DNA of 8,495 nucleotides. Source: Comamonadaceae bacterium. Lineage in GTDB: Bacteria > Pseudomonadota > Gammaproteobacteria > Burkholderiales > Burkholderiaceae_C. Location: assembly GCA_947460165.1 (NCBI GenBank), contig CANHKH010000125.1:1-8495 (forward strand). Reading direction: 5' to 3'. Below the pieces are notes generated by a model. The model was given only the letters and a program-made list of their open reading frames with translations, ran no database searches and was not told the DNA's origin. Positions 1 through 5,357 of this stretch are shown piece after piece. How positions within the stretch are numbered: the stretch's first letter is position 1; each line of letters starts with the position of its first letter. The position numbers and the translations under genes are program-made.

Positions 1-396
1 GGTACAGGCGCGCTGGGGCTGGAAGCCGCCTCACGGGGCGCGGCCGCCGTGTGGATGGGCGAGCAAGACGCCGACTTGGTGCTGCGCCTCAAAGCCCTGC
101 AGCTCAAATTGGGCGCCGCCGCCGTCAAGGTCGAGCGCATCGACGGCGTGGCCCTGCTCAGGCGCCTGGCGCCTGCCAGCCAGCAGTTGATTTTGCTGGA
201 CCCGCCTTTTGAGTCGGCGCTTTTTGCGCCCGCCCTGGAGGCGGCCGCTCGCGCCGTGGCCGAGCCCGGCTTTATTTACCTGGAAGCGCCCGAAGCCTGG
301 GGCGAGGAGCGCCTGGCGCCTATGGGGCTGGAGTTGTACCGCCATGGCAAGGCCGGGATGGTGCACTTTCACCTTGTGGTGCGCCGCCAGGCCTGA
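1..396 (+). CDS. rsmD: 16S rRNA (guanine(966)-N2)-methyltransferase RsmD, C-terminal part (5' truncated by window edge)
   Basis: RsmD transfers a methyl group from S-adenosylmethionine to N2 of G966 of 16S rRNA during 30S assembly in the cytoplasm. The frame is open from base 1 and stops at TGA 394-396, so 131 codons of the 3' part are visible. The first residues, GTGALGLEAASRGA, are the SAM-binding glycine-rich motif I of the family, normally preceded by a DLF-type stretch that lies outside the window. The catalytic DPPF tetrad of N2-guanine methyltransferases is at bases 199-210 (context LILLDPPF). The C-terminus continues into the usual Rossmann strands (FIYLEAPE, then a short basic end). 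Compared with a family length near 190-200 residues, about a third of the protein is missing upstream. No frameshift or internal stop is seen. The next gene on this strand starts 225 bp later, so tight coupling is unlikely. Confidence 0.93.
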   Translation, partial: GTGALGLEAASRGAAAVWMGEQDADLVLRLKALQLKLGAAAVKVERIDGVALLRRLAPASQQLILLDPPFESALFAPALEAAARAVAEPGFIYLEAPEAWGEERLAPMGLELYRHGKAGMVHFHLVVRRQA

Positions 397-621
397 GACT
401 TTTCTCTCTATCAGGAGCCAGCCTGCTGGCGAATGTTTGCAGGAGGTGATGCCCGTTGACCGGCACGATTGGCCGGCAGGCCAGCTCCTACAAAATCCGG
501 GGCCCTGCAGGCGACACCACAGCCTCTGTTTGGAGGTGTTTGGTGTGATATTTCATGCGCGACAACAGCTGCTAATTGATGAATTTGATTTATATTGAAG
601 CCGGTCACTTCAAGGCACACC
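397..621. other. Intergenic region rsmD to aminotransferase: REPIN plus AT-rich upstream segment
   Basis: This 225-bp gap has no convincing gene. Its first half carries the REP-like inverted pair annotated separately (411-491). A second imperfect hairpin follows: ACACCA 514-519 pairs with TGGTGT 541-546, and inside it CCTC 523-526 pairs with GAGG 533-536. No T-run follows, so it is not a clear terminator. Bases 571-597 are the most AT-rich stretch of this gap and contain TATATT (591-596), which could be a -10 element about 26 bp before the aminotransferase ATG. No hexamer resembling TTGACA lies 15-19 bp upstream of it, so I do not call a promoter. A translated frame crosses the gap but has the look of a chance frame. 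Confidence 0.6.
411..491. repeat. REP-like inverted pair (REPIN-type element)
   Basis: Two copies of a 23-nt REP-like unit face each other: 411-433 on the + strand and 469-491 on the - strand, separated by about 35 bp. They agree at 17 of 23 positions. Each copy contains the AGGAGC head and its own hairpin of two 6-nt arms around a CT loop (417-422 with 425-430; 472-477 with 480-485 read on the - strand). Differences fall inside the stems in a compensating way: an A-T pair in one copy is a G-C pair in the other, and a C-G pair becomes a T-G wobble. The AGGAGC head plus GC-rich palindrome resembles REP elements known from Pseudomonas and other proteobacteria that RAYT transposases mobilise; that likeness is from memory. 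Copy number in the genome cannot be seen here. Confidence 0.72.
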
Positions 622-1815
622 ATGACTTTCACCCTGGCCCAGCGCGCGCACAAGATGAACCCCTCCGTGCTGCGCGAGATTCTCAAAGTCACGGATAGGC
701 CCGGCATCATCAGCTTTGCTGGCGGGTTGCCTTCGGCCCACACATTTCCGGTGGACGCGCTGCGCCAGGCCAGCGACAAGGTGCTGCGCACCCAGGGTCA
801 AAGTGCTTTGCAGTACGCCGCCAGCGAAGGCTTGCCCGCCTTGCGCGAGTGGGTGGCGCAAGACCTGCTGGCGCACCAGGGTCTGCGCGTGAGCCCCGAG
901 CAGGTGCTGATCACCACGGGCAGCCAGCAGGGCCTGGACCTGCTGGCCAAGGTGTTGATTGACGCGGCCAGCCCCATCGTGGTCGAGTCGCCCACTTACC
1001 TGGGCGCCTTGCAGGCTTTTGCGCCCATGGAGCCCGTGGTGCACAGCGTGGCCTGCGACGAGCAAGGCCCTGTGCCCGAGGACTTGCGCGCCACTTTGGC
1101 TCAGCTGGGTCAGAAAGCGCGTTTCATGTACCTGCTGCCCAATTTCCAAAACCCCACCGGCCGCACCATGGGTGAAGGCCGTCGCCAAGCGCTGGTCCAG
1201 GTGCTGCAAGAGGGCGGGCTCCCTCTGATTGAAGACAACCCCTATGGCGATCTGTGGTTTGATGAAGCGCCGCCTGCGTCCTTGTGTTCTCGCTGCCCCG
1301 AGGCCAGCGTCTACCTGGGCTCGTTTTCCAAAATTTTGGCGCCGGGATTGCGGCTGGGTTACGTGGTGGCGCCGCCCAGCCTCTACCCCAAGCTGCTGCA
1401 AGCCAAGCAAGCGGCCGATTTGCACACGCCCAGCTTCAACCAGCGGCTGGTGGCCGAGGTGCTGCAGGGCGACTTTTTGGCTCGCCATGTGCCCAGCATC
1501 CGTGAGCTTTATAAGCAGCAATGCCAGGCCATGCTGGGCGCCTTGGCGCAAGAGATGAACGGTCTGGGTGTGCGCTGGAACCGCCCCTTGGGCGGCATGT
1601 TTTTGTGGCTCCAACTGCCGCAAGGCATGGACGCGGCGGCTCTTTTGCCCCATGCAGTGGCCCGTGGCGTGGCTTTTGTGCCGGGGGCGGCGTTTTTTGC
1701 GGCCAACCCAGGGCACGAAAATTTGCGCCTGTCATTTACCACCGCCGACGAGTCTCAGATACGCGCTGGTATCGCCGTGTTGGCCCAAGTCATACAAGAC
1801 CACTTGACCCGCTGA
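622..1815 (+). CDS. PLP-dependent aminotransferase, fold type I (class I/II), LysN / 2-aminoadipate aminotransferase-like
   Basis: A 397-residue cytoplasmic aminotransferase that should move an amino group between an amino acid and a 2-oxo acid. Visible fold-type I landmarks are Gly100-Ser-Gln-Gln (phosphate cup), Tyr125, the NPTG motif with Asn177, Asp205 in EDNPYGD (pyridine nitrogen contact), GSFSK with the Schiff-base Lys237, an Arg in PGLRLGY, and Arg369 in NLRLSF for the substrate carboxylate. SFAGGLP (31-37), LITTGSQQ and AKQAADLHTP (261-270) agree well with Thermus LysN as I recall it, and Arg18 aligns with the LysN specificity residue Arg23. No N-terminal GntR-type DNA-binding domain is present, so it is not a full MocR regulator. 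ATG 622 is chosen because AAGG sits 6 nt upstream; a TTG at 595 would only add a poorly supported leader. Substrate is not determined: 2-aminoadipate, aromatic or branched-chain amino acids are all possible. Codon use looks like that of its neighbours. Confidence 0.88.
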   Translation: MTFTLAQRAHKMNPSVLREILKVTDRPGIISFAGGLPSAHTFPVDALRQASDKVLRTQGQSALQYAASEGLPALREWVAQDLLAHQGLRVSPEQVLITTGSQQGLDLLAKVLIDAASPIVVESPTYLGALQAFAPMEPVVHSVACDEQGPVPEDLRATLAQLGQKARFMYLLPNFQNPTGRTMGEGRRQALVQVLQEGGLPLIEDNPYGDLWFDEAPPASLCSRCPEASVYLGSFSKILAPGLRLGYVVAPPSLYPKLLQAKQAADLHTPSFNQRLVAEVLQGDFLARHVPSIRELYKQQCQAMLGALAQEMNGLGVRWNRPLGGMFLWLQLPQGMDAAALLPHAVARGVAFVPGAAFFAANPGHENLRLSFTTADESQIRAGIAVLAQVIQDHLTR

Positions 1816-1865
1816 CAAAGGCTTGCGGTCCTCAGGATCAGGGTGGCAGGGGCATAATTTAAGCC

Positions 1866-2366
1866 ATGGCCTTACCTGCTCCCCGCATTGCGGTTTACTC
1901 CGGAACTTTTGACCCCTACACCTTGGGGCACGCCGACGTGGTCGCGCGCGCCGCCGGCTTGTTTGACGAGCTGGTGGTGGCCGTGGCGGTGGCGCACCAC
2001 AAGAAAACCTTGTTCAGCCTGGCCCAGCGCGTGAGCCAAGTGCAGGCCGCCGTGGAGGGCCTGGGCCGCGTCAAGGTGCTGCCTTTCGAGGGGCTGATCA
2101 TGGACTTTTGCGCGGCCCACGGCGCCAGCGTCGTGGTGCGTGGCGTGCGCAACCTCACGGACTTTGACTACGAGTCCCAAATGGCCGCCATGAACCGCAA
2201 GCTGCGGCCCCAGGTCGACACGGTGTTTTTGTTGCCCGATGCCCAGGTGCAGTGCATCAGCAGCACCTTGGTGCGCGAGATCAGCAAGCTGGGCGGCGAC
2301 GTGACGCAAATGGTCAGCCCCGCCATTGCCCGCGAGCTGCTGGCCGCCCATGCGCCCGCCGCCTAA
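1866..2366 (+). CDS. coaD: Phosphopantetheine adenylyltransferase (PPAT)
   Basis: CoaD adenylates 4'-phosphopantetheine with ATP to give dephospho-CoA, the penultimate step of coenzyme A synthesis. The 166-residue product has the full set of family signatures: GTFDPYTLGH at residues 13-22 with the T-x-G-H nucleotidyltransferase motif (Thr19, Gly21, His22), HHKK at 44-47 with the substrate-binding lysine region, VVRGVR at 90-95 followed by DFDYE, and ISSTLVRE at 131-138, the variant of ISSSLVKE. Length is close to the E. coli protein (159). It begins 50 bp after the aminotransferase stop. The start ATG 1866 has no good ribosome binding site: AGGGG (1848-1852) is 13 nt away. The ferredoxin gene starts 12 bp after its TAA, so the two are almost certainly cotranscribed. 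Confidence 0.96.
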   Translation: MALPAPRIAVYSGTFDPYTLGHADVVARAAGLFDELVVAVAVAHHKKTLFSLAQRVSQVQAAVEGLGRVKVLPFEGLIMDFCAAHGASVVVRGVRNLTDFDYESQMAAMNRKLRPQVDTVFLLPDAQVQCISSTLVREISKLGGDVTQMVSPAIARELLAAHAPAA

Positions 2367-2378
2367 AGGAGCTGCGCC

Positions 2379-2657
2379 ATGGCCTTGATGATCACCGACG
2401 AATGCATCAACTGCGATGTCTGCGAGCCCGAGTGCCCGAATGAGGCGATTTTTTTAGGGCCGGAGATCTACCAAATTGAGGCCAGCAAGTGCACCGAATG
2501 CGTGGGCCACTTTGACGAGCCGCAGTGCGTGCAGGTCTGCCCAGTGTCTTGCATTCCGGTGTGCCCCGATCATGTGGAAAGCCGCGACCAGCTCATGCAC
2601 AAGTACACCCGGCTGCAAAGCCTGGCGGGCTTGGCCACGCGGGTGGACAAGCCTTAA
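2379..2657 (+). CDS. YfhL-type 2[4Fe-4S] ferredoxin
   Basis: A 92-residue soluble electron carrier of the Allochromatium/YfhL ferredoxin family, with two [4Fe-4S] clusters. The first cluster motif is C9-x2-C12-x2-C15-x3-C19-P; the second is C38-x2-C41-x8-C50-x3-C54-P, where the eight-residue spacer is the hallmark of this subfamily. Two more cysteines, C58 and C62, follow in an SCIPVCP stretch. The N-terminus MALMITDECINCD closely matches E. coli YfhL as I remember it. The C-terminal helix (67-88) is charged and has no membrane segment. An AAGGAG ribosome binding site at 2366-2371, overlapping the coaD stop, lies 7 nt before the ATG, so translation should be strong and possibly coupled. The redox partner is not encoded nearby. 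Linkage to coaD is also known in Pseudomonas from memory, so the pairing is ancient rather than local. Confidence 0.94.
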   Translation: MALMITDECINCDVCEPECPNEAIFLGPEIYQIEASKCTECVGHFDEPQCVQVCPVSCIPVCPDHVESRDQLMHKYTRLQSLAGLATRVDKP

Positions 2658-2678
2658 GAGCTTCAGTGCTGCCTGGGC

Positions 2679-3344
2679 TTAAGTGCTGGGTGGCGCAGTG
2701 GTGTTTGCCGCGGCAGTGGCGGTGGCCTCTTTGGGCCCATCCGGTGCCTTTCTAGGCGGCTTGGGCCGGGGCGGTGCGGCCGTGTGTATGCGCTGCGTGG
2801 CGGTCTCCATCTCGCCATCTAAAAGCCAGGGCAGGGCCTGTATGCTGCGCGCCACCGCCTCCTCCATGGCTGTGCGCTGCTCGGGGCGGGGTTTGCCCAG
2901 CACCCAGTTGGAGACCTCAGATTTGTCGCCTGGATGGCCTATGCCAATGCGCAGCCGCCAGTAGTCGCCCGTGCCCAGTTGCGCATGGATGTCGCGCAGC
3001 CCGTTTTGGCCTGCATGGCCGCCACCAAACTTGAGCTTGACCTGCCCGGGCGGCAGGTCCAGCTCATCGTGCGCCACCAAAATCTCGGCCGGTTGGATTT
3101 TGAAAAACCGCGCCAGCGCCGCCACCGATTTGCCCGACAGGTTCATAAAGGTCTGCGGTTTGAGCAGCCACACGGTTTGCCCGCGCACCTGGCCTCTGGC
3201 GACTTGGCCGTGGTAGCTTCTGTCCATGGTCAAAGACAGTTTGAGCTCGCGCGCAGCGGCCTCGGCCCACCCAAAACCCGCGTTGTGGCGCGTGCCCTCG
3301 TACTCGCTGCCCGGGTTGCCCAGGCCGACAAGAAGTTTGATCAT
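2679..3344 (-). CDS. pth: Peptidyl-tRNA hydrolase
   Basis: Pth cleaves the ester bond of peptidyl-tRNAs that drop off stalled ribosomes, recycling tRNA in the cytoplasm. The 221-residue product starts MIKLLVGLGNPG, and all active-site residues of the bacterial family are in place: Asn10, catalytic His20 (TRHNAG), Asn68 in TFMNLSG, Asp93 in VAHDELDLPPG and Asn114 in GGGHAGQNGL. HRLRIGIGHPGD-type sequence follows at 129-140. It is about 27 residues longer than the E. coli enzyme because of a low-complexity tail (about 189-221) rich in Pro, Ala, Thr and Lys, with no conserved motif. The start at 3344 is fixed by the family N-terminus; the frame is open further upstream to 3389, but that extension crosses the terminator hairpin. 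No Shine-Dalgarno sequence precedes the ATG. It is the last gene of the - strand block and converges on the ferredoxin gene with 21 bp between stop codons. Confidence 0.96.
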   Translation of the reverse strand: MIKLLVGLGNPGSEYEGTRHNAGFGWAEAAARELKLSLTMDRSYHGQVARGQVRGQTVWLLKPQTFMNLSGKSVAALARFFKIQPAEILVAHDELDLPPGQVKLKFGGGHAGQNGLRDIHAQLGTGDYWRLRIGIGHPGDKSEVSNWVLGKPRPEQRTAMEEAVARSIQALPWLLDGEMETATQRIHTAAPPRPKPPRKAPDGPKEATATAAANTTAPPST

Positions 3345-3370
3345 GTGTGGATTGTCAAGGATGCGGCTTG

Positions 3371-3412
3371 CACCAAGCAAAAGGCCCATGCCTCTTGCGA
3401 GGGCATGGGCCT
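3371..3412 (-). terminator. Intrinsic terminator downstream of rplY
   Basis: On the - strand, an 11-bp perfect stem (bases 3402-3412 with 3382-3392, core GGCCCATGCC) closes a 9-nt loop and is followed by TTTTGCTTGG. This is a standard Rho-independent terminator about 20 bp past the rplY stop codon. It sits 38 bp upstream of the pth start, so pth either depends on read-through or has its own promoter in the short space between. Confidence 0.85.
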
Positions 3413-3432
3413 GTGGGCGGCGTCAGGAAGAA

Positions 3433-4059
3433 TTACTTCTTCTTGCCTTTGCCTTTGGCGTCCGCAGCAGGTGCGGCCACTGGCGCGACTTCAACTTCTT
3501 CTTCGATCACGGTCACCGACGCCAACACCGGGTTGGCCTGGCCTTTGACCACGAACTTCACGCCTTTGGGCAGGGTGATGTCGTTGACGTGCAGCGAAGC
3601 GCCTTTTTTCATGCCGCTCAAATCCACCGCAATGAACTCGGGGATGTCGGCGGGAAAGCAGGTCACGGTCAGCTCATTGACGACGTGGTTGACCAGGCAT
3701 TTCTCGGCCTTGACGGCGGGCGAGTTCTCTTCACCGCTGAAGTGCAGAGGCACCTTCACGGTCATGCGGGTGGTGGCGTCCACGCGCTGGAAGTCCACGT
3801 GCTGGACTTGCTGGCGGAAGGGGTGCATGGACAGGTCACGCAGCAAGACTTTGTGCTCTTGGCCATTCAATTCCATGTCGAGGATGGAGGAATGGAAGGC
3901 TTCTTTCTTGATGGCGTGGAACAGCGCGTTGTGGTCCAGCTCGATCAGAACGGGCTCACCCGTGCCACCGTAAACGATACCGGGCGTGCGGCCCGAATTG
4001 CGCAGACGGCGGCTCGCACCCGTACCTTGCAGCTTGCGCTCAAAAGCGACGAATTTCAT
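3433..4059 (-). CDS. rplY: 50S ribosomal protein bL25, long CTC/TL5 form
   Basis: bL25 binds 5S rRNA in the central protuberance of the 50S subunit. At 208 residues this is the two-domain CTC/TL5 form, not the short E. coli form of about 94. The N-terminal RNA-binding domain (1 to about 95) has GTGASRRLRNSGRTPGIVYG at 12-31 and the HVDFQRV segment at 87-93. The C-terminal beta domain (about 96-185) carries IPEFIAVDLSGMKKG (139-153) and LHVNDITLPKGV, typical of the family. The end is acidic (IEEEVEV) then Ala/Pro-rich and finishes with GKGKKK, a disordered basic tail common in Burkholderiales. The AGGAGA ribosome binding site at 4065-4070 stands 5 nt before the ATG. It follows prs by 87 bp, which holds a GC-rich hairpin but no T-run in this direction, and a strong terminator follows its stop. 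Confidence 0.96.
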   Translation of the reverse strand: MKFVAFERKLQGTGASRRLRNSGRTPGIVYGGTGEPVLIELDHNALFHAIKKEAFHSSILDMELNGQEHKVLLRDLSMHPFRQQVQHVDFQRVDATTRMTVKVPLHFSGEENSPAVKAEKCLVNHVVNELTVTCFPADIPEFIAVDLSGMKKGASLHVNDITLPKGVKFVVKGQANPVLASVTVIEEEVEVAPVAAPAADAKGKGKKK

Positions 4060-4106
4060 GGTTTTCTCCTGAAGAGGCGGACCGCGACCAGTCAGCGCCT
4101 CGTGAC

Positions 4107-4140
4107 AACATGGCGGCTTCTCGGCCGCCGGCTCAATGTT
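4107..4140. other. Extended hairpin between prs and rplY
   Basis: GGCGGC 4112-4117 pairs with GCCGCC 4124-4129 around a 6-nt loop, and outside it AACAT 4107-4111 pairs with ATGTT 4136-4140, with GGCTCA unpaired on one side. Read on the - strand, the direction of prs and rplY, no T-run follows, so it is unlikely to be an intrinsic terminator. It starts 6 bp after the prs stop codon and could be an RNA-stability or processing structure. The role is inference. Confidence 0.45.
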
Positions 4141-4146
4141 TTCGGG

Positions 4147-5121
4147 TCAGAACAGGTGGTCCTGGTCCGAGAACAAACTCATGACCGACTCTCCCTTGGC
4201 AATGCGCTGAATGGTTTCTGCAAACAGCGGGGCCACAGAGAGTTGGCGAATCTTGCCGCACGCCTGGGCAGTGGCGTTCAGCGGAATGGTGTTGGTGATG
4301 ACAATCTCGTCCAGGGCCTCGCCCTTGGACAAACGCTCAATGGCCGGGCCCGAAAACACCGGGTGTGTGCAATAGGCGTAGACCTTGTTGGCACCGCGCT
4401 CTTTGAGCACCTCGGCAGCTTTGACCAAGGTGCCTGCGGTGTCGATCATGTCGTCCATGATCACGCAGTTGCGCCCCTCAATGTCGCCAATCACATGCAT
4501 CACCTCGGACACATTGGCTTTGGGCCGGCGTTTGTCGATGATGGCCATGTCGCAGCCCAGCTGCTTGGCCAGCGCCCGCGCCCTCACCACGCCGCCCACG
4601 TCGGGGCTGACCACAATCAAGTCGGTGTAGTTTTTTTGCCGCAGGTCGCCCAAGAGCACGGGTGAGGCGTAAATGTTGTCGACCGGGATGTCAAAAAAGC
4701 CCTGAATTTGGTCGGCATGCAAGTCCATGGTCAGCACGCGCGACACGCCCACCGCCTGCAGCATGTTGGCCACCACCTTGGCCGTGATGGGCACGCGGGC
4801 AGAGCGCGGGCGCCGGTCTTGGCGGGCGTAACCAAAATAGGGGATGACCGCGGAAATGCGCTCGGCCGACGCGCGCTTGAGCGCATCCACCATGATCAGC
4901 AATTCCATCAGGTTGTCGTTGGTGGGCGCGCAGGTCGACTGCACCACAAACACGTCGCGGGCGCGCACGTTTTGCTGAATTTCGACCGTGACCTCACCGT
5001 CTGAGAAGCGACCCACTTGGGCCGAACCCAAACTGGTGCCCAGGCTGGTGGCAATTTCCAGGCCCAGGCTGGGGTTGGCGTTGCCAGTGAACACCAGAAA
5101 ATCAGGTTGAGGAGCTTGCAT
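4147..5121 (-). CDS. prs: Ribose-phosphate pyrophosphokinase (PRPP synthase)
   Basis: Prs transfers the pyrophosphate group of ATP to ribose 5-phosphate, making PRPP for purine, pyrimidine, histidine, tryptophan and NAD synthesis. The 324-residue product is a class I bacterial enzyme. It has FSDGE at 39-43, the STCAPTNDNLMEL stretch at 62-74, the catalytic flexible-loop region YFGYARQDRRPRSAR (95-109), the DLHADQIQGFFD signature at 133-144 with metal-binding His135, IDKRR at 195-199 with Lys197, and the PRPP-binding loop VIMDDMIDTAGT at 220-231. Length is slightly above the E. coli protein (315), mostly from both termini. The ATG at 5121 has no obvious Shine-Dalgarno sequence. It lies 91 bp after tRNA-Gln, and a strong intrinsic terminator occupies most of that gap, so prs expression must come from read-through or a promoter squeezed into the last 30 bp. 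rplY follows on the same strand. Confidence 0.97.
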   Translation of the reverse strand: MQAPQPDFLVFTGNANPSLGLEIATSLGTSLGSAQVGRFSDGEVTVEIQQNVRARDVFVVQSTCAPTNDNLMELLIMVDALKRASAERISAVIPYFGYARQDRRPRSARVPITAKVVANMLQAVGVSRVLTMDLHADQIQGFFDIPVDNIYASPVLLGDLRQKNYTDLIVVSPDVGGVVRARALAKQLGCDMAIIDKRRPKANVSEVMHVIGDIEGRNCVIMDDMIDTAGTLVKAAEVLKERGANKVYAYCTHPVFSGPAIERLSKGEALDEIVITNTIPLNATAQACGKIRQLSVAPLFAETIQRIAKGESVMSLFSDQDHLF

Positions 5122-5149
5122 GTCTGGGCGAGGTGAAACTCAATGATGA

Positions 5150-5203
5150 CTCAACAAAAGGCCTTTGCCCGAGCACTGCACGGCAGCGTGCTCGGCCAAG
5201 GCC
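5150..5203 (-). terminator. Intrinsic terminator between tRNA-Gln and prs
   Basis: Read on the - strand, the outer stem GGCCTT/AAGGCC (5198-5203 with 5160-5165), the 7-bp middle stem CCGAGCA/TGCTCGG (5189-5195 with 5169-5175) and the 4-bp top stem CTGC/GCAG (5183-5186 with 5176-5179) form one long hairpin with a 3-nt loop. TTTTGTTGAG follows. It begins 9 nt after the tRNA CCA end and ends 28 bp before the prs ATG. This is a clear Rho-independent terminator shape, and possibly the 3' boundary used for tRNA maturation. Confidence 0.85.
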
Positions 5204-5212
5204 GTTGTGGTT

Positions 5213-5289
5213 TGGCAGGGGAGGAAGGACTCGAACCCTCGCATGCCGGAATCAAAATCCGGTGCCTTGACCAACTTGGCTACTCCCCT
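5213..5289 (-). tRNA. tRNA-Gln (anticodon UUG)
   Basis: The - strand folds into a complete cloverleaf of 77 nt including an encoded CCA (5215-5213). The acceptor arm AGGGGAG pairs with CTCCCCT, with discriminator G. The D-arm contains AAGTTGGTCAAGG. The anticodon stem CCGGA/TCCGG closes the loop TTTTGAT, giving anticodon TTG, which reads CAA/CAG glutamine codons. The T-arm is GAGGG-TTCGAGT-CCTTC with one G-U pair. The first acceptor pair is A1-U72, a weak pair as expected for GlnRS recognition of an easily opened end. The ispE stop is 68 bp upstream on the same strand, and a strong hairpin terminator follows directly. I saw no clear -35/-10 pair in the 68-bp gap, so it may be processed from a longer ispE transcript. 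Confidence 0.97.
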
Positions 5290-5357
5290 ACACAGGACAC
5301 CCGCCGCAAGCGACGGACGACCCTTTATTTCATCGCCCAGAGACCCAATGGATGAGT

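Noticed and set aside
209..598. 129-codon + strand frame running from rsmD through the REPIN
   Set aside because: It overlaps rsmD out of frame and crosses hairpin repeats; Trp/Pro/Arg-rich content is typical of an out-of-frame reading.
595..621. TTG start giving a 9-residue longer aminotransferase
   Set aside because: ATG 622 has AAGG at a proper distance, while the TTG has no ribosome binding site and overlaps the AT-rich putative -10.
610..1716. 368-codon open frame on the - strand opposite the aminotransferase
   Set aside because: Composition (His, Gln, Arg rich) marks it as an antisense shadow of a gene with all its catalytic residues intact.
1841..1860. Possible sigma-54 or sigma-70 promoter before coaD (TGGCAGGGGCATAAT)
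   Set aside because: GG-GC spacing does not fit sigma-54. CATAAT could be a -10, but no -35 lies at a suitable distance and it would leave almost no leader.
3345..3389. Longer N-terminus for pth from 3389
   Set aside because: The extension would be encoded by the terminator hairpin, and the conserved Pth N-terminus begins at MIKLLVGLGNPG.
3226..4665. 479-codon open frame on the + strand across pth, rplY and prs
   Set aside because: It lies opposite three clearly recognised genes, is rich in His/Gln/Val/Leu as expected for the complement of GC-rich coding DNA, and has no ribosome binding site or known motif.
5122..5212. T-box or riboswitch in front of prs, suggested by the tRNA and hairpin
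   Set aside because: The cloverleaf is a complete tRNA with CCA, and the following hairpin has plain terminator form; no T-box or purine-sensing motifs are seen.
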